Positions 24,720 to 32,665 of a DNA stretch of 37,837 nt are shown here, one piece after another. Made by a program: the position numbers and the translations under genes. Origin of the DNA: Lachnospiraceae bacterium (GTDB lineage Bacteria > Bacillota > Clostridia > Lachnospirales > Lachnospiraceae); NCBI GenBank assembly GCA_024690825.1, contig JAILOK010000136.1:1-37837 (forward strand), read 5' to 3'. The notes beneath the pieces are model-generated. The model did no database searches. It worked only from the letters and a program-made list of their open reading frames with translations, and had not been told where the DNA came from. Each line of letters begins with the position of its first letter. Within the stretch, counting starts at the first letter, position 1.

Positions 24720-25604
24720 TCAACAGTCATTTCCAAACCGGTCCGTCTCAAGAATTTCGACCGGACCGACGTTTTTATTATACAAAAATGCCTCTTTGTG
24801 GCCTTCAAAAACCTCCGAAGATCTCGGGGGAGATGTCAGGACATAGTCCCGGCGCTCAAGGAGCCTGACGGCTTTGCCTATATCACGCACCTCGTAACAC
24901 ATGTGATAAGGCCCCATGCACCTTGATGCAGGATCGTTTTTATTATCAGGGCAGAAAAGCTTAAGCCGCCCTTCCGTGTAACGGTTTCTCAAAAAAGCGA
25001 GCTTCACTTTGCGGAAGCCGTCATATATGATCTCACCCTCGGGCACCCAGCCAAGCCTGCGGAAGCTGTCGATCGATGCGGCAATATCAGCCACCTCAAG
25101 GCCCACATGATGCGGCCTGCCTCCCCTGTCAAAGAACATCGAAAACTCGATCCTCTCATGCTTCCTGTCTTTTTTTAGGTCCTCCCACTGCGTATTAAGA
25201 AGCGGCGGATGCTCTTTTCCCGAAGGGTCCTTTGCCCCGGGCGTCTCGTAACGGACCTCCTCAAGCTCAAGCTCGTCAAAGCAGTAATCATAGAGGTTCA
25301 TCTCAAGAATATAAGCCAGATCCGATGAATACTGCTCCGTTTCGGCCATATAATAACCCCAGGAAGCGCACCGGTGTATCCAGTCTATATCTTTCAGATA
25401 GATGATCCCCGTGAAGGTGTTGTCCTCATCTATGGCCCAGTATCTCGATCTGTCGCTTCCTTCGGCCGCTGCAAGCCACCTTTTCCAGCCGCCAAGCGTA
25501 AATGCGGAGTTTTCGGGTCTGAAACCTGTTTCGGGCTCGGACCTGCTCCGGTTCATTATTATCTTCAGGTCATCTTCGCTGATCATTCGAAGCGAAACCG
25601 CCAT
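24720..25604 (-). CDS. GNAT-like acyltransferase fused to a glyoxalase/VOC domain
   Basis: A 294-residue two-domain protein. Residues 1-150 resemble the start of amino-sugar N-acetyltransferases of the GNAT fold (RMISEDDL, YLKDIDWIHRCASWGYYM as in PseH-type enzymes). However, the central acetyl-CoA loop and the usual N-x-HxKxGF segment are missing: after ELEEVRYE the chain jumps to a polar stretch. Residues about 160-290 form a VOC domain (HHVGLEVADIAASIDSFRRLGW ... MCYEVRDIGKAVRLL), as in methylmalonyl-CoA epimerase-like or glyoxalase proteins. GGAGG is 9 bases before the ATG. Its position between the epimerase and flippase genes suggests a sugar-modifying role; the reaction is unknown. Confidence 0.75.
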   Translation of the reverse strand: MAVSLRMISEDDLKIIMNRSRSEPETGFRPENSAFTLGGWKRWLAAAEGSDRSRYWAIDEDNTFTGIIYLKDIDWIHRCASWGYYMAETEQYSSDLAYILEMNLYDYCFDELELEEVRYETPGAKDPSGKEHPPLLNTQWEDLKKDRKHERIEFSMFFDRGGRPHHVGLEVADIAASIDSFRRLGWVPEGEIIYDGFRKVKLAFLRNRYTEGRLKLFCPDNKNDPASRCMGPYHMCYEVRDIGKAVRLLERRDYVLTSPPRSSEVFEGHKEAFLYNKNVGPVEILETDRFGNDC

Positions 25605-25625
25605 CTTTATAATCCTCCGGCTGTT

Positions 25626-26195
25626 TTAATACTCAAAGTCACAGCTTTCGTCAAATTCCTTAAAGGACATGAGACGCTGATCCCTCTTTCCCACTGTCAG
25701 CAGGTCAAAGGAATTTACGGGCCAGTCGATCCCGATGTCCGGATCGTCAAACCTGATGCCGGTATCGGTGTCCTTGTCATACTCTCCGGCGCACTTATAG
25801 TTGACAAGGGAATCGTCGGACAAAGACATGAAGCCGTGAGCGCAGCCTTCGGGGATCACAAGACCCGTCCTGTTTTCCTGAGTCAGATACCAGCCTTCCC
25901 ATTTTTTGTAGGTGGGGCTGTCTTTCCTTAAGTCCACCACCACATCATACACCTTACCCCGTATGACATTTACAAGCTTTTTCTGGGGATGATGCAGCTG
26001 GAAATGCATGCCTCTGACCACATTCTTTAAGGAGCAGGTAATAAAATCCTCCGAATCGGCAAAATCAATGCCGTTTTCAGCGAATATCTCCTTCTCAAAA
26101 TACTTTATGAAATTGCCCCTGTTGTCCTCGGACACAAAGGACTGAACGGTATAAACGCCTCCGATGGAGGTTTCTTCGAAAACAAATCTGCTCAT
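25626..26195 (-). CDS. dTDP-4-dehydrorhamnose 3,5-epimerase-like (RmlC family)
   Basis: A 189-residue cupin of the RmlC family. Typical parts are FVSEDNRGNFIKYF, the catalytic His64 in VVRGMHFQ, KLVNVIRGKVYDVVVDLR, and IPEGCAHGFMSL with DPDIGIDWPV near the end; length agrees with the family (about 180-190). It epimerises C3/C5 of a 4-keto-6-deoxy sugar nucleotide. Since the neighbouring gene makes CDP-glucose, the natural substrate may be a CDP sugar rather than dTDP; that is inference, and no rmlA, rmlB or rmlD is present. Its ribosome site TAGGAGG overlaps the stop codon of the upstream ATPase gene, so translation may be coupled to it. Confidence 0.85.
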   Translation of the reverse strand: MSRFVFEETSIGGVYTVQSFVSEDNRGNFIKYFEKEIFAENGIDFADSEDFITCSLKNVVRGMHFQLHHPQKKLVNVIRGKVYDVVVDLRKDSPTYKKWEGWYLTQENRTGLVIPEGCAHGFMSLSDDSLVNYKCAGEYDKDTDTGIRFDDPDIGIDWPVNSFDLLTVGKRDQRLMSFKEFDESCDFEY

Positions 26196-26212
26196 GGTTT
26201 TTACAGTTCCTC

Positions 26213-27661
26213 CTAGCAGTCAAACAAATCATCCAGGTTTAATACCTTTGCTATATGTTCGGTATGCGCCGTTCCTTTTATGCCATCAGAACAGATCATT
26301 ATAAGTTTCAGCGCATCTTTCGTTTGCGTTTCCCGCCGAAAACAATTTATTTTGTTCAATAGATTCTTCTCGTCTTCGGCCGTCAGGGCTATAGGCGTGT
26401 CAGTAAACTTTTCCTCACACAGATCAATTATTCCGTCCGCCCGCTCAATCACCAGATCGATTTGAGCACCATCCTTCTTTTGATCGCTTGTCCATGGGTA
26501 TTCAACCGTTCTGACACCCGATATTCCCAGTGCACCCTTTATCTGCTCGAAATGATATAAACACAACACCTCGAAAGCATGCCCTCTCCAGTTATAATAT
26601 TTTCCGGATTCACTTTTGAAATCTTCAAATCTTTTGACCCTGCCAGTAATATCAGTTTCAAGAAAGTAATAGTAAAAAAGCAAAAACGGATCTACCAACT
26701 GCAGACGAAGAGGATGACCCTTTGCGTGTACATCTGCACTTTCATGAACATATCCACACTTAACCAGATCATCAACAGCCCTGGAAAATGTCCCATGCGG
26801 GATATTTGTCATTTCTTCACATTCTGCTTTAAGCATCCCGTAATATCCGGTCGACAAGCTTCTCATGATGTCATCATACACTGTAGATTTTTTCAGCGTT
26901 GCCTCCAGCAGTTTTTTTGACTCATTACGAAGCAATGCATGATCATCAAATATTAAGGCATCTATATTCTGTGAGAGACTTTCATCAGGATTTAAGAGTT
27001 CAAAAAAATACGGAAGTCCGCCAAATACCATCTGACATTCAGCTATCTGCTTATTCGACCATCCAAATCCCCTGTCATCCATAAACAATTTCGTCTCTTT
27101 AAGGGAAAACGGTTTGAGAAAGATCTGGCATGTGACCCGATCATACAAACTCCCCGAGTCTTCCAAAACATTTTTTATTATCCAGGATGTAGCACTTCCG
27201 CATATTATGAACAGGAAATTATTATTTATTGTCCCGCATCTGTTCCAAAACTCTCCAAAGGCTTCCAGAAAATCCGAGCGAGGCGTAGCAAACCACGGAA
27301 ATTCATCAAAAAAAACGATGCGTTTTCCGTGGGCAGACAGCCGAATATCTTCGGATCCTAATATCCTTTCCAACCTTGAGAAGGCTTCAAACCAGTTCTT
27401 TGGAATCTGTTTTACCGCATCTCCTACTTCGATCAGTCTTTGATGAAATGATTTCAATTGTGTTCGGGTATTGCCGCCTTCTACGCCGGTAGCCCGAAAC
27501 GCAAAGTAATCTGCAAATGTCTGCTCAACTAAATAGGTCTTTCCCACACGCCTTCGACCATATACACAGATCAATTCAGACTTTTTCGTTTTTTCACATC
27601 GTTTAAGTTCGTTAACTTCTTTTTTTCTTCCAATGATCATGTTTGCCATCCAGTTTTTCAT
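26213..27661 (-). CDS. Solitary AAA ATPase with DUF234-type nuclease-like C-terminus
   Basis: A 482-residue protein of the archaeal-type ATPase_2/DUF234 group. It has Walker A VYGRRRVGKTYL (Lys41), Walker B IVFFDEFPW, and sensor IICGSATSWI. A winged-helix-like middle (HGTFSRAVDDLVKCGYV) follows. The end has GAQIDLVIERADGIIDLCEEKF, matching the Asp ... Glu-x-Lys pattern of PD-(D/E)XK folds. The function of the family is unknown. The first ATG (27661) fits the promoter, though ATGs at codons 5 and 8 are alternatives and IIGRKKEV is where most homologues begin. It heads the nucleotide-sugar operon; its stop overlaps the ribosome site of the next gene, yet it has no evident role in sugar synthesis. 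Confidence 0.87.
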   Translation of the reverse strand: MKNWMANMIIGRKKEVNELKRCEKTKKSELICVYGRRRVGKTYLVEQTFADYFAFRATGVEGGNTRTQLKSFHQRLIEVGDAVKQIPKNWFEAFSRLERILGSEDIRLSAHGKRIVFFDEFPWFATPRSDFLEAFGEFWNRCGTINNNFLFIICGSATSWIIKNVLEDSGSLYDRVTCQIFLKPFSLKETKLFMDDRGFGWSNKQIAECQMVFGGLPYFFELLNPDESLSQNIDALIFDDHALLRNESKKLLEATLKKSTVYDDIMRSLSTGYYGMLKAECEEMTNIPHGTFSRAVDDLVKCGYVHESADVHAKGHPLRLQLVDPFLLFYYYFLETDITGRVKRFEDFKSESGKYYNWRGHAFEVLCLYHFEQIKGALGISGVRTVEYPWTSDQKKDGAQIDLVIERADGIIDLCEEKFTDTPIALTAEDEKNLLNKINCFRRETQTKDALKLIMICSDGIKGTAHTEHIAKVLNLDDLFDC

Positions 27662-27685
27662 GTAATGACAGTATCCTCGAACAGG

Positions 27686-27734
27686 ATTATATCATCGTGT
27701 CCAAATATATGCAATATTTCAGCTATATTTGGAC
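27686..27734 (-). promoter_or_regulatory. Promoter and inverted-repeat operator of the DUF234-type ATPase
   Basis: Minus-strand TTGCAT (27709-27714), a 17-base spacer and TATAAT (27686-27691) form a strong promoter, with a predicted start only about 18 bases before the ATG. GTCCAAATATA (27699-27709) and TATATTTGGAC (27724-27734) are perfect 11-bp inverted arms: one in the spacer, one upstream of the -35 box. A related CGTCCAATTT occurs at 27760. This is a good repressor site candidate. Confidence 0.65.
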
Positions 27735-27832
27735 GCAAAGAGCAAAAAAATATAATCTCGTCCAATTTAACGCGAATTTTGATCATTTTTCACTCCGCAC
27801 AGACGATCGGTTTTTCAGGATCTTTTTTCAAC

Positions 27833-28207
27833 TTACAGTTCCTTAACCCACAGTCCGTGGAGATTGCAGTATTCGTAGACGGCAACCGCGCTGTCGCCTG
27901 CAGATAATATAAACTCAGCCGCAGGCTCGTCACCCGGCTTCAGATATCTGACCTGACATCCGTTCTTCGTCTCAAGCGCGATAAACTGGATATAATGCTC
28001 CTCCATCATGGGGTGCTTTACTTCCCCGATCTGAACCTTGACTGCATTCCCTTCCGTCTGCACAAAGGGGACATGCTTCTCATACGCCCCGTCCGTGGCT
28101 CCGGGCTTAAGTTCCTTCATCGGCTCGCCGCAGCAGGATACGGGCACACCCGAATCATTCAGCTTTGTAATGATATTCCCGCAATGCTCACATCTGTAAA
28201 ATTTCAT
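27833..28207 (-). CDS. dfx: Desulfoferrodoxin / superoxide reductase
   Basis: A 124-residue two-domain superoxide reductase. The N-terminal desulforedoxin centre uses Cys6, Cys9, Cys25 and Cys26. The catalytic iron site has His45 (in EKHVPF), His65 and His71 (HPMMEEHYI), Cys114 and His117 (EYCNLHGLW). It reduces superoxide to peroxide without releasing oxygen, an oxygen defence typical of strict anaerobes. GGAGG lies 9 bases before the ATG. It has its own upstream region with TTGACA and short AT-rich repeats, so it is probably transcribed apart from the genes further upstream. Confidence 0.95.
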   Translation of the reverse strand: MKFYRCEHCGNIITKLNDSGVPVSCCGEPMKELKPGATDGAYEKHVPFVQTEGNAVKVQIGEVKHPMMEEHYIQFIALETKNGCQVRYLKPGDEPAAEFILSAGDSAVAVYEYCNLHGLWVKEL

Positions 28208-28216
28208 ATCTGTGGT

Positions 28217-28268
28217 CCTCCTATATACTTTTATATGCTCTTATTATACTCTTATATATTTCTGTCAA
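28217..28268 (-). promoter_or_regulatory. Superoxide reductase promoter region with phased short repeats
   Basis: Minus-strand TTGACA (28263-28268) is followed by four successive 10-11-base units (ATATAAGAGT, ATAATAAGAGC, ATATAAAAGT, ATATAGGAGG), the last supplying the ribosome site. A TATAAT lies only 14 bases after TTGACA, so the true -10 box is uncertain. No clear Fur/PerR-type palindrome is seen. Confidence 0.4.
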
Positions 28269-28282
28269 GCTCTTTTTGCAAT

Positions 28283-28744
28283 CTATTCTTTCTTTTGCAG
28301 AACTCTCACGGCATAGGAACAGACCGGAATGACTCCGCATTTTCTTTTCTCCGCCGCCTCCGTCACCTTAAATACAAGGCGTTTTGCTATTCCCCGGTCG
28401 CTGTATGCCGGATCCACCTCTGTATGATATATGGTGAAGTCTTTCCCGTCATCCCTGTAATCACATTCTCCGATGCAGATTTCACCAAGAAGGGCGATGC
28501 TGCGGAAGTTTTCCTCATCGAGCTCTATCTTTACATCATGATTATACACGATATCAAGAGCCCCTGAAGGACATTTCTTCACGGTCTGCCAGATATCCGG
28601 ATTCTTACCCCTGCTAAGGTCGATCCAGGGTCTCCTCCCAAATTCAAACACCCCGGGACACCCTGTGACACACCTTTTGGCATGAAAGCATTTATCCGAA
28701 TCCCAGAACACGGTTATATCATCATTTTCATAGAGTCTGTGCAT
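28283..28744 (-). CDS. Divergent 4Fe-4S ferredoxin domain fused to a GNAT-like domain (YjdI-YjdJ type)
   Basis: A 153-residue fusion. Residues 1-66 match the Fer4_19/YjdI type: Cys19, Cys25, Cys29 and Cys58 (DSDKCFHAKRCVTGCPGVF ... KKCPSGALDIV) would bind one 4Fe-4S cluster. Residues about 75-153 match the small YjdJ-type GNAT domain (HTEVDPAYSDRGIAKRLV ... VIPVCSYAVRVL). In Escherichia coli these are two adjacent genes; here they are one chain. The function is unknown. The ribosome site is weak (AGGT). It lies 32 bases after D-lactate dehydrogenase and probably shares its transcript. Confidence 0.85.
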   Translation of the reverse strand: MHRLYENDDITVFWDSDKCFHAKRCVTGCPGVFEFGRRPWIDLSRGKNPDIWQTVKKCPSGALDIVYNHDVKIELDEENFRSIALLGEICIGECDYRDDGKDFTIYHTEVDPAYSDRGIAKRLVFKVTEAAEKRKCGVIPVCSYAVRVLQKKE

Positions 28745-28776
28745 AATGGTTACCTACAGCAGCCAAAATTTCTTCT

Positions 28777-29763
28777 TCACACATCATTCCCGGTAGAAAC
28801 GCCTGCCATGGCGTCTTTTAGGTTCTGCAGTGTGGTCTGCGCTATGGCTGCAAGAGCCTCCTTTGTGTAAAAGCCCTGGTGAGAAGTGATCATGACATTG
28901 GGGAAGGAAAGAAGCCTTGATGTGACCGAGTGCTGCATGATCTCATCGGACCTGTCCTCATACACATTTCCCGTCTCCTCTTCATAAACATCAAGTCCCA
29001 CACCCAAAAACTTATTCAGGCGGATCCCCTCAATGAGGTCGTTTGTGCTGATGAGCGCACCCCTTGAGGTATTGATGAGGATCACATCATCCTTCATCTT
29101 TTTGATGGACTCAATATTGATCATATGATAGGTATCATCCGTTAAGGGACAGTGGAGAGAGATCAGATCGGATGTGGCAATAAGCTCATCAAGGCTCACA
29201 TATGTCACATACTCCTTTAAGGCCTCATTTTGGTACATATCATAGGCTATGACCTTCATCCCAAAGCCCCTGCACTGCTCGCACATATAGGCTCCGATCT
29301 TTCCTGTCCCGACGATCCCCGCAGTCTTTCCCCTCATGTTCACCCCGCGGAGGTTCTTTAAGCTGTAATCATTCTCCCTGACCTTGTTGTAAGCCTTGTA
29401 AAGCCTCCTGTTTACCGCAAGGGCAAGACCCATGGCAAGCTCTGCTACAGCCTCCGGCGAATAGGCAGGAACGCGCTTGACCATGATGCCAAGCCTCTTT
29501 GCCGCATCAGTATCCACATTGTTGAAACCTGCACAGCGCATGAGCACCGCCTTCACCCCGGCATTCTTTAGTACCTTTAGGGTCTCCTCACCCACATCGG
29601 CGCTCACAAAGGCACAGACTGCATCATAACCCTTTGCCAGCACGGCACTTTTCGGGTCAAGCTCATGCTCGATATAATCGATCTCCACCTCCGGAAAATC
29701 CGCAAGCTCCGGATCAAAGGATTTCATATCATAGGTTTTTGCTGCGTAAAATAATAATTTCAT
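28777..29763 (-). CDS. ldhA: D-lactate dehydrogenase (D-2-hydroxyacid dehydrogenase family)
   Basis: A 328-residue NAD-dependent enzyme reducing pyruvate to D-lactate. The sequence shows MRCAGFNNVDTDAAKRLG, VPAYSPEAVAELAMGL, the NAD-binding GTGKIG and then HCPLTDDTYHMI. INTSRGALI supplies the substrate-binding Arg, VYEEE the acidic partner, and SHQGFYTKEA the catalytic His. These are the LdhA-type motifs, with length near the normal 330. A strong AAAGGAGGA precedes the ATG. It follows the radical activase by 36 bases. A related 2-hydroxyacid substrate in the pathway of the neighbouring radical enzyme cannot be ruled out. Confidence 0.9.
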   Translation of the reverse strand: MKLLFYAAKTYDMKSFDPELADFPEVEIDYIEHELDPKSAVLAKGYDAVCAFVSADVGEETLKVLKNAGVKAVLMRCAGFNNVDTDAAKRLGIMVKRVPAYSPEAVAELAMGLALAVNRRLYKAYNKVRENDYSLKNLRGVNMRGKTAGIVGTGKIGAYMCEQCRGFGMKVIAYDMYQNEALKEYVTYVSLDELIATSDLISLHCPLTDDTYHMINIESIKKMKDDVILINTSRGALISTNDLIEGIRLNKFLGVGLDVYEEETGNVYEDRSDEIMQHSVTSRLLSFPNVMITSHQGFYTKEALAAIAQTTLQNLKDAMAGVSTGNDV

Positions 29764-29799
29764 CGATAAAGATCCTCCTTTGTTGTAAGTCAGTATCGC

Positions 29800-30651
29800 T
29801 TATATGATCACTACATCCATATTTCCTTCAGCAAGATAGTCCCTGATCTTAATAATATCACTTCTTTTGGGTTCATCAAATCTCCTGAAGGGTCTGCCCA
29901 AAATCTGATATTTTTTTGCAGCCAGATTGTGCACTCCGAATATCTCAACACGAGACGGTCCGAAATCCTGTATCAGTTTTTTTATGAGTACAAGATTATC
30001 ATGATCGTCCGTAAAACCGGGAACTATAGGAACCCTGAAAACGATCCTGTCTTTAATATCTTTTAAAAGATCCAGATTTTTAAGGTAAATATCAACATCC
30101 CCGCCAATCGTCTCCCTGCACAATGTCCTGTCAAGGATCTTCACATCAATAAAACAAAAGTCGGCATACCTCCTGATAAGATCCAACCCCTCATTTTGAT
30201 TATAAAGGCATGTTTCAAATCCGATGCTGATATCATCCTGCTTCAACATTGTGCAGATATCTGCCAGAAAATCCACATGCAAAAGGGGTTCGCCTCCGGA
30301 AAATGTCACACCGCCGCCATTTTCATAATAAATCCGATCCTTCAGGATGATCTCCATCAGTTCTTCCGGCGAATAATAATTCCCAAAAGACCTGACAGCC
30401 CCAACCTGACAATTTTTATACAGCTTCTCTGCTTCAATATAGGCTTTTCCCGGACATTTACTGCTTAGAATACACTCTTTCCCACTCTTAATACACCGCG
30501 TTTCATCCACATAATAAAAAGGAGCATTAATAAGATTTTCGGGATTGGCACACCACGGGCAGTGCAAGGGACAGCCCTTTAAGAAAACCGCAGTTCTGAT
30601 ACCCTCACCATCGTGAAGGCTGAAACGCTGTATATCAAGAAGCTCTTTCAT
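29800..30651 (-). CDS. Glycyl radical enzyme activating protein (radical SAM)
   Basis: A 283-residue radical SAM activase. The cluster motif is Cys27-x3-Cys31-x2-Cys34 in KGCPLHCPWC, preceded by QRFSLHDGEGIRTAVF, a PflA-like hallmark, and followed by GGGVTFSGGEPLL. An inserted segment (about 50-85) has a few cysteines (CIKSGKEC, SSKC, NC) where activases of non-PFL enzymes carry extra ferredoxin clusters, but the pattern here is incomplete. It abstracts hydrogen from the partner's glycine. The ATG lies inside the end of the glycyl radical enzyme gene (17-base overlap), so the two are tightly coupled. Confidence 0.92.
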   Translation of the reverse strand: MKELLDIQRFSLHDGEGIRTAVFLKGCPLHCPWCANPENLINAPFYYVDETRCIKSGKECILSSKCPGKAYIEAEKLYKNCQVGAVRSFGNYYSPEELMEIILKDRIYYENGGGVTFSGGEPLLHVDFLADICTMLKQDDISIGFETCLYNQNEGLDLIRRYADFCFIDVKILDRTLCRETIGGDVDIYLKNLDLLKDIKDRIVFRVPIVPGFTDDHDNLVLIKKLIQDFGPSRVEIFGVHNLAAKKYQILGRPFRRFDEPKRSDIIKIRDYLAEGNMDVVII

Positions 30652-32665
30652 AGCGCTCTGCTCTCTCTATCAGATAGTCCTGATACTCTTCAGGCAGTTG
30701 AACAAAATATGCGTTAAATCCCCATACCCTGACGATCAGATCGGGAAAGTCCTCCGGATTTGCTTTTGCCTTCCTTAATTCATCAGCTGAAATACAGTTT
30801 AACTGCAGCTGAAACATTCCCTGCTTAAATCCCTGCCTGAGCATATAAATAAACTTTTCTCTCTGCATGGTGTCATTGATCAGCGCCGGTGACACAAGCA
30901 TATCGACAACATTGCCATTAAATCCGGCATTTCCATAATCGAGTCCTGCAGCAAAACTGATCAGACCAATATGATCCGATGCATGGTCATTCGAAATATG
31001 GACGGCGAACGGATCGCCCTTCCCTCTTCCATCAAATGAAGCCGGATAATCAGTCGAATTCATGATATAGTGCGGAGAACTCAGGCCGATCTTTACCCTT
31101 CCGTTGAACCTGTTCCTGTATTCCGAAACCATTTTCCGTATTCTTCCCGTTATCATATTTACCATCGAAACAACAGCCGGATCGTCTGTCCCATACATCT
31201 TTGGCATACCCGATAACAGTTCCCTTACATCCGCACGCCCCTTGAAATTACTTCTCCTGATCCTGTCAAGTTCCTGTAATGAAAAAATATGATCCTCATA
31301 AACAAGCTTTTTTATGTTCATGATCGAATTAACGGCATTTCCCATCGCAACCGTCAAAAGTCCGTAATTATTTGATCTTCCTCCGCCACAGGCAGCATCC
31401 ATGTGCCTGGATCTGGCAGAAGAATTAAACAAAGAGATAACCGGATCCTCCTCCCACTCAATACCATCAATATAATCAAGAATCTCTTTTACATGTTTTT
31501 CCAGCCCGTCAAAATAAAGATCCATAAAAGCCTCGAAGGAATCCGGCTCTTTCTCCTTAATACTGCCGGAGATAATATCAAACGCCTCCAGGCAGTTAAT
31601 GGAAACAATATTATTCTGTTCACAGCCCTCACCCGGCATCGGTTCCCAACAGGCCGAAGTCGTATAACCATAGGCCTCCTCTTTTGAATAGCCAAATTCA
31701 AGCATACAGGGTATCACGACATCATCATTTGAGATCAGCGGACTGCCGTTTTCCGCCATAATAAGATCGGTGATCTTTTCCCAGAGCTGATCCGGTGTTT
31801 TGGATGAGATCCTTATGAGAACCTTTGGATCAGGCAGATCCAGTTCCTTTACAGCATCCAAAAACAATCCTGTAAACCTGTTGGTAAAATACCCTCCATC
31901 CTCAGTATTTCCACCTAAGATAATGATCTGCCCCGTATCACCCATGAGCGCATTGCTCTTCAGGCAATAATACTCATGAAGGTTTCGCAGAAAATCCTTA
32001 AGAATCCCTTTTAACTCTTCATCAGTTCTTTTATCATCCGAAAACCTGTCCAATACAAGATCCAGTCTTCCCAGCCCCACCAGAATATGCCCAGTCTGCC
32101 ATTGGATGGCATTTATCAGCAGGATCCTCTGCAAAGCCCCTTCAAGCGTATCCGCCTTTTTGGTTTTCGTATCCTGCAGATTACGAATGATAAGATCCTT
32201 ATTTTTAAGCTCTGACGATCCGACAGACGCAATTATCCTCTCTGTAAAGCTTTCAATATAACCGATCAGAGAATCATTAGACAGTGAAAAAACCTCACCC
32301 TCATTCATTTTCAAATCCTCAAGGGAATTACCGATTATCTTTGAATAATCCACACAACAGTTTCCCAAAATCTTTCCCTTAAGTTTTAATGTGACACACT
32401 CATCTACAGGATAAACAAAGAGACTGTCAGACTGACCCGGTCTGATCCTGACCTTTTCAAGCATCTTGCCGATTGCAGAAACCTTATCCCTGCCTTTGAT
32501 CACATGAATATGCGGAAATTCTTTCAGAACATACTTTAATGCCCTGCCGGTTCCCCATTCACGCTGATGCTTGTAAAAAAGGATGAAAGCATAAAAGCAT
32601 TTTCCCTGAAACAGATTTCCGTATTTTTTATAGATATTTATCAATAATGAAAACAGTTTTTTCAT
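30635..32665 (-). CDS. Compact glycyl radical enzyme of unknown substrate
   Basis: A 676-residue member of the PFL/glycerol-dehydratase superfamily, shorter than the usual 760-850. The C-terminal radical loop is RVWGFNAYF with Gly649. The active-site Cys339 occurs in TTSACWEP, giving the Cys-x-Glu pattern (Cys339, Glu341) of dehydratase/lyase-type members rather than the Cys-Cys pair of formate lyases. Other landmarks are GGNTEDGGYFTNRFT and SNDDVVIPCMLEFGYSKEEAYGY. The N-terminus lacks most of the normal first 100 residues and starts with a basic, aromatic-rich stretch. It overlaps the upstream glycosyltransferase (ATGA) and the downstream activase. The substrate may be a cell-envelope precursor; that is inference. 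Confidence 0.9.
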   Translation of the reverse strand: MKKLFSLLINIYKKYGNLFQGKCFYAFILFYKHQREWGTGRALKYVLKEFPHIHVIKGRDKVSAIGKMLEKVRIRPGQSDSLFVYPVDECVTLKLKGKILGNCCVDYSKIIGNSLEDLKMNEGEVFSLSNDSLIGYIESFTERIIASVGSSELKNKDLIIRNLQDTKTKKADTLEGALQRILLINAIQWQTGHILVGLGRLDLVLDRFSDDKRTDEELKGILKDFLRNLHEYYCLKSNALMGDTGQIIILGGNTEDGGYFTNRFTGLFLDAVKELDLPDPKVLIRISSKTPDQLWEKITDLIMAENGSPLISNDDVVIPCMLEFGYSKEEAYGYTTSACWEPMPGEGCEQNNIVSINCLEAFDIISGSIKEKEPDSFEAFMDLYFDGLEKHVKEILDYIDGIEWEEDPVISLFNSSARSRHMDAACGGGRSNNYGLLTVAMGNAVNSIMNIKKLVYEDHIFSLQELDRIRRSNFKGRADVRELLSGMPKMYGTDDPAVVSMVNMITGRIRKMVSEYRNRFNGRVKIGLSSPHYIMNSTDYPASFDGRGKGDPFAVHISNDHASDHIGLISFAAGLDYGNAGFNGNVVDMLVSPALINDTMQREKFIYMLRQGFKQGMFQLQLNCISADELRKAKANPEDFPDLIVRVWGFNAYFVQLPEEYQDYLIERAERYERAS

